The position numbers and the translations under genes were made by a program. The notes under the pieces were generated by a model. That model was not told the DNA's origin, did not search any database, and worked only from the letters and a program-made list of their open reading frames with translations. Below are positions 1 to 7,208 of a stretch of 10,681 nucleotides of DNA, one piece after another. How positions within the stretch are numbered: position 1 is the first letter of the stretch; every line of letters begins with the position of its first letter. Where the stretch lies: NCBI GenBank assembly GCA_900757285.1, contig CAAENI010000291.1, forward strand, positions 1 to 10,681. Reading direction: 5' to 3'. The DNA comes from an uncultured Collinsella sp. (GTDB lineage: Bacteria; Actinomycetota; Coriobacteriia; Coriobacteriales; Coriobacteriaceae).

Positions 1-1002
1 GATAACGGCCGAAAGGCCCTCGCGCACATCGTCGCCGGTCAGGTTGGCGTCTTTTTCCTTGAGCAGGTTCTGTTTGCGCGCGTAGTCGTTGATCACGCGG
101 GTGAGCGCGGTGCGGAAGCCCTCAAGATGCATGCCGCCCTCGGGGGTGTAGATGTCGTTGGCAAACGACATAACGTTCTCGCCGTAACCGCTATTCCACT
201 GCAGGGAAACCTCGACCTCGCCCATCTTGGTCACAGGCGCGTCCGGATCCGATTTGCCCTCGATGTAGATGGGCTCCTTAAAGGCCTCGGGGACGTCCTT
301 GCCCTCGTTGAGGAACTTGACGAAGTCGATGATGCCGCCCTCGTAGCAAAACTCCTCCACGTGGGGAGTCGCCTCGCGCTCGTCGGTCAGCACGATCTTG
401 AGGTTCTTATTGAGGAACGCCGTCTCCTGCAGACGGTTGTGCAGCGTATCGAAATCATAGATGCAGGTCTCGAAGATCTCGTCGTCGGGCCAGAAAGTGA
501 CGGTGGTGCCCGTCGAATCCGAGGCGCCCACGACTTCCATCTTCTTGACGGTCTTGCCGCGCGAGAACTCCATCTCGTAGGTGTTGCCATCGCGACGAAC
601 CTGAACGACCACGCGCTTGGACAGTGCGTTGACGACGGAGATGCCCACGCCGTGCAGGCCGCCCGAGACCTTATAGGCCGAGTTATCGAACTTACCGCCG
701 GCGTGCAAGATCGTCATGACGACCTCGAGCGTCGGGATCTTTTTAACAGGGTGCTCGTCGACAGGGATACCGCGACCGTTGTCGACGACCGTGATGGAGT
801 TGTCGGCGTGGACCGTCACCTGGATCTCGGTGCAGAAACCGGCCATGGCCTCGTCGACGGAGTTGTCAACGATCTCCCACACCAGGTGATGCAGACCGCT
901 GGCGCTCGTCGAGCCGATATACATGCCCGGGCGCTTACGAACGGCCTCGAGACCTTCGAGAATCTTAATCTCGCCGCCATCGTAATCGTTTTCGTTTGCC
1001 AC
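1..1002 (-). CDS. gyrB: DNA gyrase subunit B, N-terminal 334 residues (cut by window edge)
   Basis: This encodes the ATPase subunit of DNA gyrase, which introduces negative supercoils with GyrA and acts ahead of replication forks. Visible motifs are EGLEAVRKRPGMYIGST (residues 16-32), the GHKL N-box WEIVDNSVDEA (42-52), the G1 motif DDGRGIP (74-80) and the ATP-lid motif GGLHGVG (114-120). The transducer domain is entered before the window ends at REGLSAVI, so the TOPRIM part lies outside. The start is GTG at 1002-1000: AAGGAGG sits four bases upstream and the protein begins MANENDYDGGEIKILEG, as expected for GyrB. A GTG two bases upstream is in another frame. A terminator separates it from dciA, so it probably has its own promoter in the roughly 50-base gap; only a weak candidate is visible (TTTACG, 17 bases, TACACA on the minus strand, 1054-1026). 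Confidence 0.97.
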   Translation of the reverse strand, partial: MANENDYDGGEIKILEGLEAVRKRPGMYIGSTSASGLHHLVWEIVDNSVDEAMAGFCTEIQVTVHADNSITVVDNGRGIPVDEHPVKKIPTLEVVMTILHAGGKFDNSAYKVSGGLHGVGISVVNALSKRVVVQVRRDGNTYEMEFSRGKTVKKMEVVGASDSTGTTVTFWPDDEIFETCIYDFDTLHNRLQETAFLNKNLKIVLTDEREATPHVEEFCYEGGIIDFVKFLNEGKDVPEAFKEPIYIEGKSDPDAPVTKMGEVEVSLQWNSGYGENVMSFANDIYTPEGGMHLEGFRTALTRVINDYARKQNLLKEKDANLTGDDVREGLSAVI

Positions 1003-1050
1003 ACGTCCTCCTTCAGTCAAGAAAATGTGTACAGCCTTACTAGTTTATCG

Positions 1051-1080
1051 TAAAAAAATACCCTCGGGAACGAGGGTATT
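1051..1080 (-). terminator. Intrinsic terminator after dciA
   Basis: Read on the minus strand, a 10-bp perfect stem (1080-1071 pairing with 1066-1057) closes a TTCC tetraloop and runs into seven consecutive T residues (1058-1052). It lies 28 bases past the dciA stop codon and would end the dnaA-dnaN-recF-dciA transcript before gyrB. On the plus strand the hairpin has no comparable T tract, so it should work in one direction only. Confidence 0.88.
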
Positions 1081-1107
1081 TGGCTCTACAAGGCCACCAG
1101 ATGCGAT

Positions 1108-1671
1108 TTAAGGCTCTTTTTTGCTTTGCACGCCCTTGGCCCACTCGGCACTGGCTCTCATGGCGTTCTCGAGGGCCTCGCGCAGTTTTTGGTCTTCGAT
1201 GGGCGCCACTTGGCGCTCGATCTCGGTACGCTCGGCCTCACTTAGGTCGGCGTGCGGGGCCGGCGGTCGCTCGGTCGGCGCCGGGCGCAGGCGTTCCTTG
1301 GCGGCGGGCGGCGTATGGCCGGGCGCGGTGGTTTTGAACACCAGGCCGTCCACATGCGCACCGGCGCGCTCCATGCGCGCGCGGATGATCTCGCGTAACA
1401 GCGTCATTTCCTGCGTCCACGAGGGCGAGTCGAGATACACCAGCAGCTCATTGGACTCGGGCAGGTAGCGCAGTCCCGTCACATGCCGCCCCTCGCGCGT
1501 GCCCGAGCACACCGCGTTCCATGCGCGATAGACCGTGCGCGACTCCTCGGCAGCCTCCATCTGCGCACGGCGCTCGGGGGTCGCGGACGCCAGGATGCGC
1601 TGGCGCCCTGCGTTCAAAAACCCGCTGAAGGCGACCGTTTCGCTCTCGCGCTCGTAATTAGCACGTCTCAC
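1108..1671 (-). CDS. dciA: DUF721 protein, probable DciA helicase-loading factor
   Basis: The 187-residue product has a DUF721 core at about residues 45-115. It includes YRAWNAVC (48-55), in place of the usual WxxVVG segment, and LDSPSWTQEM (80-89), close to the family consensus VDSPAWAQEL. The tail (116-187) is rich in Pro, Ala, Arg and Glu and looks disordered, ending in a charged, probably helical stretch. DciA proteins interact with the replicative helicase DnaB and stand in for DnaC-type loaders; the recF-DUF721-gyrB position is typical of actinobacteria. The GTG start at 1671 overlaps the end of recF by 14 bases and lacks a clear Shine-Dalgarno, suggesting translational coupling. The start is therefore uncertain; the next in-frame ATG (residue 38) would still keep the core. 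The gene is very GC-rich. Confidence 0.85.
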   Translation of the reverse strand: MRRANYERESETVAFSGFLNAGRQRILASATPERRAQMEAAEESRTVYRAWNAVCSGTREGRHVTGLRYLPESNELLVYLDSPSWTQEMTLLREIIRARMERAGAHVDGLVFKTTAPGHTPPAAKERLRPAPTERPPAPHADLSEAERTEIERQVAPIEDQKLREALENAMRASAEWAKGVQSKKEP

Positions 1672-2764
1672 CCATGCTCACCACCTTGGCTCGATCAAGC
1701 AGGTCATCGGTAAAGTATCCCAGGTTGGTCGTGGTTATGACCGTCTGGATATCATCGCCGATCAGCCGCAGGAAAGCACCGCGACGCTCGCCGTCGAGCT
1801 CGCTCATCACGTCGTCCAAAAGCAGCAGTGGGGCGGTGCCCAGGACATCGCGAGCCACGGCCACCTCCGCCACCTTCCAGGCCAGAACCAACGTTCGCTG
1901 CTGACCTTGGCTGGCAAATGAACGGGCGGAGCGACCCGCCACGGTAAACTCAATCTCATCGCGATGCGGTCCCACCAACGTCACGCCGCGGCGGATTTCC
2001 TCGTCGGCGTGCTCATCAAGGGCAGCCAGCATGCGCTCGTACGCCCAGCCCTTCAGCTCTTCGCGGTCCTCAACCTGGGGCAAATCCCCCAGTGTGGACA
2101 CATAGGTCACGTTGGCGGCCTCACCGGACGCCACTTGCCCGTAGGCAGTGTGCACATGGCCCGCCAGCCGGTCGAGCAGGGCCAACCGGTGCACGAGCAG
2201 GGCCGAGCCCGCGCGGGCAATCGAATCGTTCCACGCGCCGAGCATCTCGCGGCAGCACCAGGTCTCCTTGAGCAAGGCGTTACGCTGGGTCACGCAGCGC
2301 CCATAGGTGCTCGCAAGATCGGCATAGCGTGCGCTCAGCTGCATGCCAAAGTCATCGAGGGCGGCGCGGCGCACACTGGCGCCTCGCTTAACCATGTCCA
2401 GATGGTCGGGACAAAACAGCACGCTCGGCAGAACCCCGCGCACACCGGCGGCGGAGCATCTCTTGCCGTTGCGGCTAAACGAGCGCTTACCGTCCCCCGC
2501 GCTCAATCCCATATCAAGCACGCGGCCGTCGCCCTCGAGCCTCAGCTCGACCTTGCACGAGCCCACGCCGTCATGGACGAGCTCGGCTGCGGTCGGATGC
2601 CTAAACGAGGCGCCGCTCGTCAGCAGCTGCAGCGCCTCTATGAGATTGGTCTTTCCCGCCGCGTTGGGTCCCGCAAGTATCGTCACGCCCTCGTCCAGGG
2701 CAAGGCGATAGCTATCGAAGCTGCGGTAGTGCGCAACGGAAAGATCGCGGGCGAACATGGTCAT
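1658..2764 (-). CDS. recF: DNA replication and repair protein RecF
   Basis: RecF is an SMC-like ATPase that binds gapped DNA and, with RecO and RecR, loads RecA at stalled forks. At 368 residues it is a normal length. The Walker A motif GPNAAGKTN is at residues 32-40, the GPHRDE motif at 265-270, the ABC signature region ASQGQQRT at 284-291, and Walker B with the following D-loop, LLLLDDVMSELD, at 313-324. The ATG at 2764 gives MTMFARDLSV; a second ATG two codons in is equally possible. The start is nine bases after the dnaN stop and no Shine-Dalgarno is visible, so it is probably translated by coupling to dnaN. Its end overlaps the dciA start. Confidence 0.96.
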   Translation of the reverse strand: MTMFARDLSVAHYRSFDSYRLALDEGVTILAGPNAAGKTNLIEALQLLTSGASFRHPTAAELVHDGVGSCKVELRLEGDGRVLDMGLSAGDGKRSFSRNGKRCSAAGVRGVLPSVLFCPDHLDMVKRGASVRRAALDDFGMQLSARYADLASTYGRCVTQRNALLKETWCCREMLGAWNDSIARAGSALLVHRLALLDRLAGHVHTAYGQVASGEAANVTYVSTLGDLPQVEDREELKGWAYERMLAALDEHADEEIRRGVTLVGPHRDEIEFTVAGRSARSFASQGQQRTLVLAWKVAEVAVARDVLGTAPLLLLDDVMSELDGERRGAFLRLIGDDIQTVITTTNLGYFTDDLLDRAKVVSMGETC

Positions 2765-2773
2765 GGCGCAGCG

Positions 2774-3877
2774 CTAGATGCGGACCGGCATGACCAGGTA
2801 CAGGTAGTTGATCTTGTCGTAGGACTTAAAGATACCCGCCTGCGAGTAGCTCTTGAGCTCCAGCGTGATCTCCTTCTCTTTGGACAGGGCATTGAGGCAG
2901 CCGAAGATGTAGTGGTAGTTGAAGGCGATGGTACCCGACTCGCCCTCGGCCTCGACATCGATCGTCTCCTGCGCAAGGTCCTGGTCATTGGAAATGGAGG
3001 ACAGGCCCATCTGCCCGTTCTCGACATCGATCTCGAACTTGACGGCGGGGTTGGCGCTCGCGATAACGGCCACGCGCTTGAGGGCGGCGTTAAAGGCGGC
3101 GACGTCAATCTTGACGCTCGTCACGCACGAATCGGGGATGAGCTGCTTGTAGTTGGGGTACACGCCCTCGATACGACGCGACACGTAGGTGGTGTTGCCG
3201 GCCTCAAAGACGACCTGGGTGTCGGTAGCCCCGATCATGATGGTCGCCTGGCTGGCCATGATGTTCAGTGCGTCGTTAAAGGCGTCAGCCGGAACGTTGA
3301 GCTCAAAGGAGCCCTCGAGGGTCGAGGTCTCGACCTGCGTATCGCACACGGCCAAGCGGAAGGAATCGGTCGCCACCAGGCGCACGGTGTTGTTCTCGAC
3401 CTTCATGTGCACGCCGCCCAGGATGGGGCGAGCCTTGTCGGTCGAGGTGACGCGCCACACGCGGCCGACCATTTCGGACAAGATATCGGTCGGCAGCTCC
3501 ACGGCACTCTCGATGGCGTAGGCCGGAAACTCGGGGAAGTCATTAGCATCGAGCGTGTTCAGGCGGAACGAGCTCTTCTCGCAACTGATCAGCACCTGGC
3601 GCTCGGACAGCTCAAAGGTGACCGGGGCATCGGGGAGAGTCTTGGTGATATTGGAGAGCATCTTACAGGGGATAACCATCTCGCCCTCTTCTTCGACATG
3701 CGCCGCGATGCGATGACGGATCGAGATGGTGTAGTTAGAGGTCTGGAATTCCAAGATGCCGTCTTGCGCCTTAACGAGCACGCCCGACAGGATGGGAAGG
3801 GTGGATGCCGAAGCGACACCCTTCATAACGACGCCGATGGCTTGTGTAAGCGAGCTCTGGCTGACGGTGAACTTCAT
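2774..3877 (-). CDS. dnaN: DNA polymerase III beta subunit (sliding clamp)
   Basis: The 367-residue protein has the standard length of the three-domain beta clamp, which dimerises around DNA and tethers the replicative polymerase. The start MKFTVSQSSLTQAIGVVMKGVASASTLPIL (written here only to identify the N-terminal helix and strand region) and the end YLYLVMPVRI match the family; E. coli ends MPMRL. TDSFRLAV (about 169-176) and RRIEGVYPNYKQLIP (about 233-247) are conserved landmarks. The ATG at 3877 has AAAGG about ten bases upstream. It lies downstream of dnaA across a 238-base gap that contains origin-like signals. Whether dnaN has its own promoter there could not be decided, because the AT-rich block hides any -10 element. 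Confidence 0.97.
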   Translation of the reverse strand: MKFTVSQSSLTQAIGVVMKGVASASTLPILSGVLVKAQDGILEFQTSNYTISIRHRIAAHVEEEGEMVIPCKMLSNITKTLPDAPVTFELSERQVLISCEKSSFRLNTLDANDFPEFPAYAIESAVELPTDILSEMVGRVWRVTSTDKARPILGGVHMKVENNTVRLVATDSFRLAVCDTQVETSTLEGSFELNVPADAFNDALNIMASQATIMIGATDTQVVFEAGNTTYVSRRIEGVYPNYKQLIPDSCVTSVKIDVAAFNAALKRVAVIASANPAVKFEIDVENGQMGLSSISNDQDLAQETIDVEAEGESGTIAFNYHYIFGCLNALSKEKEITLELKSYSQAGIFKSYDKINYLYLVMPVRI

Positions 3878-3880
3878 CTT

Positions 3881-3924
3881 TTAATACCTTTCTATAGATA
3901 TAAATATCTTAATAATAGTAATAG
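3881..3924 (+). promoter_or_regulatory. Candidate DNA unwinding element ending in a DnaA-trio array
   Basis: The 44-base block contains only seven G or C residues. Its right end reads TAA TAA TAG TAA TAG in register (3910-3924), which is the 5'-TAA/TAG-3' form of the DnaA-trio (described as 3'-GAT-5' repeats in the B. subtilis basal unwinding system). The order on the plus strand, AT-rich DNA, then trios, then box-like sequences, is the expected polarity. The nearest box-like sequence (3937-3945) is degenerate. Confidence 0.5.
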
Positions 3925-4020
3925 CACTGACGAAACTGTTGATTACTCCCAAAGACGCAGGTCAGACCCAGAAAGAGAATCGACAGCAACCTGTGTGCAA
4001 CAGGGGTGGTTTTCCACGTT

Positions 4021-4040
4021 CAAAACCTGCGCAAAACTTT
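4021..4040 (+). repeat. Origin repeat, copy 1 (dnaA-dnaN side)
   Basis: This 20-mer matches 7286-7305 at 17 of 20 positions on the same strand. The three differences are consecutive: CGC here, TTG in the other copy. Both read CAAAACCTG, three variable bases, then AAAACTTT. The central part overlaps a DnaA-box-like sequence, so it probably reflects a shared initiator-binding arrangement. Confidence 0.6.
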
Positions 4041-4091
4041 TCATCACCGCGGATTGGGTTTTAGACACCTTATGCCCATGGTTTCGACAAG

Positions 4092-4100
4092 TTTTCAACA
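4092..4100 (+). promoter_or_regulatory. DnaA box variant TTTTCAACA
   Basis: One of three exact copies of TTTTCAACA followed by GG in the two origin clusters. It differs from TTATCCACA at positions 3 and 6. A box-like GTTTCGACA starts 11 bases upstream at 4081, about one helical turn, forming a tandem pair. Confidence 0.6.
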
Positions 4101-4115
4101 GGTGTCTCTATTTCC

Positions 4116-5840
4116 CTACGAGCGCAGTGTAATTTTATCGCGCAGCGACTTGAGGTCTTCGGTGACGGTGCGGTCTTCCTGGATCATCTTCTGGACCTTT
4201 TTGTAACTCGTGCTGACGGTCGAGTGGTTGCGGTTGCCAAATTCGGCGCCTACCGCCGTGGTCGTCATCTCGCACATTTCGATGGCAAGGTAGATGGCGA
4301 TATGGCGTGCTTTGGCGATATTGGCGTTGCGACGCGGGCCGATGAGCTCCTCGTGCGTCACGCCGTACTGCTCTTCGATGACGGACTGGACCGTTTGCAC
4401 GTTGATCTTTTTGGCCGATGTGTCGAAGTACTGGCTGGCGATGGCGTCGATATCGTCAAAGGTGAGCTCCCCGCCCTCGCGCTCGCGGTCGCCCGCCTCG
4501 CCGGCGCAGCGCTCGCAAAAGCTCTCGAGTTCGCGGATGTTGGTGCCCGAGACCTCGGCCATGTGTTTAAAATGCTCGTCGGTCAGGTGCCCGCTGTCGC
4601 CCCCATAGGCCGCCAGCAGCGAGTCGTCGCCTGCCTCGGGAGCGGCGACGATGGTGTTCTCGTAATAGCGCTGCAAGATCTTGTATTTCATCTCGTAGCT
4701 GGGCTCTGCGACCAGGCAGAGCATGCCGGCGTTGAAGCGGCTGGTCAGACGCTCGTCCATACTCAGGTCCTTGGGGGCGCGGTCTGCCGCGATGACGACC
4801 TTCTTGTTGTTGCGGATGAACTCGTCCATGAGCTGGAAAAAGTAGTCCACGCTCGCGCGCTTGCCGATGATGTTTTGGATGTCATCGATGATGAGCACGT
4901 CCACGCCGTGGTACGCCTGCATGATGGGGGCGTTGCTCTTCTTTTGGCGGTCGAACTCGGTCATCAGGTCGTCCAGATATGCCTGAGAGTTGGCATACTT
5001 GACCTTGATCTCGGGCGACTTCTCGGCGAGCTCGTTTTTGATGGCAAGCAGCAGGTGCGTCTTGCCCAGGCCCGATTTGCCGTAGATGAACAGTGATGTG
5101 CACGTGCCGCGCTCGTCCGCGAGGGCGGCAAACTTGAGTGCCGAGCGATAGGCATGGCTGTTCTCGGGGCCGTAGACAAAGTTCTCAAAGGTAAATTTTG
5201 AGTTCGCGGCGAGCGGGGCTCCATCCGTATTCTGCTCGGCCGGCACGGTCGGTGCCGGCATGGGTGAAGCGGGGGTCGCAGCTTGCGTGGACTTAGTTGG
5301 CGTCCCGCCCTTCATCTGGTTCATCATGCGACGAAAATCATCGGCCGAGAGCGTGTTCTTGATTGCAATGCCCGAATCCGCGCCCGCCGCTGCGTCGTGA
5401 GCGATAGGCATGTGCGTGACGGGTGCGTTCGTTGACGTCGCCGCCGCGGTCGGCAACGGTGCCATGGTTTCACGGGAAACATCGCTGTGCTGGTGCTCGA
5501 TTGTCGGCACGTCGCCTGCGGAGGCCGGCACCGCCGGGGAAGCAGCGGGAGCCGTGGCGGGCGCCGTCGCGGCAGCGGATTCCGCTGCGGTGCCTTGTGG
5601 TGCCACGATGTCGAGCGCAATCGGTGCAAAGGCGATTTCTTCCAGATAGGCCTCAATAGTCGGCTGATGCTTTTTTAGCTGCGCGATGGCAAAGCGCGAG
5701 GGGGCCTCGATCGTGAGCGTATCTTCGGTCAGGCTTATGGCGCGCGATTGCCCCAGCATGTTGATGAGGCGTGCATCTTGGCCGTCGCGCTGGCAAAAGG
5801 CGATGGCATCCCCCAGGATGATGCTTGCTTCCTCGTCCAC
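4116..5840 (-). CDS. dnaA: Chromosomal replication initiator protein DnaA
   Basis: DnaA binds origin boxes, forms an ATP-dependent filament and opens the DNA. The 574-residue product is longer than usual because of the Ala/Pro/Thr-rich domain II linker (about 80-210). Domain I is about 1-78. The AAA+ domain III has Walker A GKSGLGKT (254-261), Walker B LIIDD (316-320), the arginine-finger segment ERLTSRF (363-369) and the sensor 2 segment NIRELES (434-440). An apparent insertion lies at about 396-422. Domain IV carries GNRNHSTV (535-542), where most DnaA proteins read GGRDHTTV. The GTG start at 5840 has GGGAGAG three bases upstream. It follows the ATPase gene by 15 bases with no terminator between, so the two are likely cotranscribed from promoters in the origin region. 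Confidence 0.97.
   Translation of the reverse strand: MDEEASIILGDAIAFCQRDGQDARLINMLGQSRAISLTEDTLTIEAPSRFAIAQLKKHQPTIEAYLEEIAFAPIALDIVAPQGTAAESAAATAPATAPAASPAVPASAGDVPTIEHQHSDVSRETMAPLPTAAATSTNAPVTHMPIAHDAAAGADSGIAIKNTLSADDFRRMMNQMKGGTPTKSTQAATPASPMPAPTVPAEQNTDGAPLAANSKFTFENFVYGPENSHAYRSALKFAALADERGTCTSLFIYGKSGLGKTHLLLAIKNELAEKSPEIKVKYANSQAYLDDLMTEFDRQKKSNAPIMQAYHGVDVLIIDDIQNIIGKRASVDYFFQLMDEFIRNNKKVVIAADRAPKDLSMDERLTSRFNAGMLCLVAEPSYEMKYKILQRYYENTIVAAPEAGDDSLLAAYGGDSGHLTDEHFKHMAEVSGTNIRELESFCERCAGEAGDREREGGELTFDDIDAIASQYFDTSAKKINVQTVQSVIEEQYGVTHEELIGPRRNANIAKARHIAIYLAIEMCEMTTTAVGAEFGNRNHSTVSTSYKKVQKMIQEDRTVTEDLKSLRDKITLRS
5466..5481 (-). promoter_or_regulatory. Degenerate parS-like site inside dnaA
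   Basis: The minus strand reads TGTTTCCCGTGAAACC, matching the perfect parS TGTTTCACGTGAAACA at 14 of 16 positions. It falls in the poorly conserved linker of DnaA and encodes DVSRET (residues 120-125). Whether ParB binds it is unknown. Confidence 0.35.
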
Positions 5841-5855
5841 TGTCTCTCCCGTTCT

Positions 5856-7208
5856 TTAGCTCTGAGCTCGCACGCGAGCGGCGCCGAGTTCGGTCAGATG
5901 GTATTTCTGGCCATGCTTGATGACCAAGCCGGCCTGCGCCAAGTCATTGAGCGTGCGTGACCAAGTGGGGGCCGAGTTTCCAAACGCCCTCGCCAGATCG
6001 GTAGCACCGCACGCTTGATTTTGTGCCAGATAGCCCAGTGCGGCGTTGCCGCGATCGCTTACGAACACGTCCGGTTGTGGCTGCGCATACTGATTTGCTG
6101 CATTAGGATACATCATTTGAGCTGCTGGTTGTTGAGAACCCTGCATCGGCGGCATTTGCTGTTGAAAACTTTGAGGCCACTGTTGGTAAGGCTGCGGAGG
6201 CACCTGCTGGGCCCAAGGGTTGTACTGCTGCTGCGGCATCTGCTGGTACGGCTGCTGACATCCCTGCTGGTACCGTTGCGGGAACTGCTGGCCATACCCC
6301 AGTGGCGGCATCTGCTGATATGGATATCCCTGTTGGTTCGGCTGATAGCCCATTTGCTGGCCACCCGGTGCCCCCGTCGCCTGCTGCATTGTTGCTGCAT
6401 CCTGATCCGCCAGCGGCATGGCCTCTGGCATGTTTGGCGGCATCGACATCGATGCCGCCTGGGGCTCTTGTGTAGGAAGCATTCCGGGCTGCTGCATCTG
6501 TCCCACGGGGGGCTGCATCTGCTGCGTTGCCATGGGCTGCTGCGCAAAAGCTCCCGGCAGGGGATATGTGGGATGCTCCGTCTCGGGCCGTACAGCAGCA
6601 CCGCGTCCGCCGGCACGCTCGATTTCCTGCACGCGTTTAGGGTTCAGGCTTACCGTAACCACGGTGCCGTTGCCCATGTTGTCCTCGATGGATACGGCGC
6701 CGCCGGCGTTTTCCAAATACTCCTGCACCATGGGAAACCCTGCTCCGGTTCCACGGATATAGCGCTTCATCTTGCTGTTTGCGCTGGTAACGCCAAAGTC
6801 GAAAGCGCGCTCCTTGTCGTCGATGCCTGGTCCTTGGTCAGCAAAGCGGATGGTGTCTCCGCCGTCCAGAATCGAGATGATGGGCTCGGCAAAGTGCGCG
6901 TGGATAAAGTTTTCGACAATCTCGCGGATGACCATGAGCGAGATATGGCCGCCTTGTTCTTTCATGCACTGGTAGACGGTGTTGGTCGTCTCTTCCAAAT
7001 ACGTGCGGACATCTTGCGGATCGATGACGATTACACGCGGTGTCGACAACATGTCGTCATAGACGGCGATGCGCGCAGCGTACATGGCTTTCGGCCCCTG
7101 CGTGGTCGTCTGTTCACCTTCGTCACGCTCTTCGCGCACGCCGGTGATGTGCTCGTTGTCGGGTGCCGGGTCTCCGGAATCGACCATGGTGTAAAAGTCG
7201 TCAGACAT
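5856..7208 (-). CDS. GHKL-type ATPase with Q-rich linker and C-terminal winged helix; function unknown
   Basis: I do not recognise a named protein. Counted from the ATG at 7208 it has 450 residues. Residues about 60-190 form a GHKL (histidine-kinase-like) ATPase fold: N-box EIVENFIHAH (96-105), G1 DQGPGID (124-130), G2 GTGAGFPMV (153-161), then a terminal strand GTVVTVSL. No HisKA/phosphoacceptor domain is seen, so it resembles a free-standing ATPase of the SpoIIAB/RsbW kind more than a full sensor kinase. Residues about 222-379 are Gln/Pro/Met/Tyr-rich. Residues 384-446 look like a winged helix (GATDLARAFGNSAPTWSRTL as the helix-turn-helix, KYHLTELG as the wing). It sits between the origin and dnaA, 15 bases from dnaA, with no membrane segment. 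The start is uncertain: in-frame GTG at 7253, TTG at 7241 (preceded by GGTGAG) and TTG at 7280 would extend it, the last into a DnaA-box-like sequence. Confidence 0.85.
   Translation of the reverse strand: MSDDFYTMVDSGDPAPDNEHITGVREERDEGEQTTTQGPKAMYAARIAVYDDMLSTPRVIVIDPQDVRTYLEETTNTVYQCMKEQGGHISLMVIREIVENFIHAHFAEPIISILDGGDTIRFADQGPGIDDKERAFDFGVTSANSKMKRYIRGTGAGFPMVQEYLENAGGAVSIEDNMGNGTVVTVSLNPKRVQEIERAGGRGAAVRPETEHPTYPLPGAFAQQPMATQQMQPPVGQMQQPGMLPTQEPQAASMSMPPNMPEAMPLADQDAATMQQATGAPGGQQMGYQPNQQGYPYQQMPPLGYGQQFPQRYQQGCQQPYQQMPQQQYNPWAQQVPPQPYQQWPQSFQQQMPPMQGSQQPAAQMMYPNAANQYAQPQPDVFVSDRGNAALGYLAQNQACGATDLARAFGNSAPTWSRTLNDLAQAGLVIKHGQKYHLTELGAARVRAQS
6072..6545 (-). repeat. Low-complexity Gln/Pro/Met/Tyr-coding region
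   Basis: This part of the ATPase gene encodes residues 222-379, dominated by Gln, Pro, Met, Tyr, Ala and Gly. Imperfect repeats of PYQQMP or PYQQWP occur at residues 296-301, 320-325 and 340-345. At DNA level this gives many CTGCTG/CTGGTA-type repeats on the plus strand. The reading frame stays open and the winged helix continues in frame, so it is a genuine linker and not a frameshift artefact. Confidence 0.75.

Larger units (their letters stand above)
3878..4115. other. dnaA-dnaN intergenic region, candidate origin half with unwinding element
   Basis: This gap holds no gene. Next to dnaN is an AT-rich block (3881-3924, 37 of 44 bases A or T). Beyond it are DnaA-box-like sequences: TGTTGATTA at 3937-3945, TGTGCAACA at 3994-4002, TTTTCCACG at 4010-4018, TTTTCATCA at 4038-4046, GTTTCGACA at 4081-4089 and the exact repeat TTTTCAACA at 4092-4100. 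B. subtilis has its unwinding element in the equivalent place (incC). Assignment as part of oriC is inference from box clustering and position. Confidence 0.7.

Noticed and set aside
1007..1016. TTGACT on the minus strand just before gyrB as a -35 element
   Set aside because: It lies beside the ribosome binding site, so the transcript would begin inside gyrB.
1026..1034. CTGTACACA (minus strand) in the gyrB leader as a DnaA box
   Set aside because: Two mismatches to actinobacterial box forms and no match to the local TTTTCAACA repeat; isolated.
127..1053. Plus-strand open frame of 308 codons opposite gyrB
   Set aside because: gyrB motifs are unmistakable on the minus strand; the opposite frame is a compositional shadow.
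1964..4132. Long open frame on the plus strand (722 codons) antisense to recF and dnaN
   Set aside because: It lies opposite two well-supported genes, has no family resemblance, and is explained by codon bias in GC-rich DNA.
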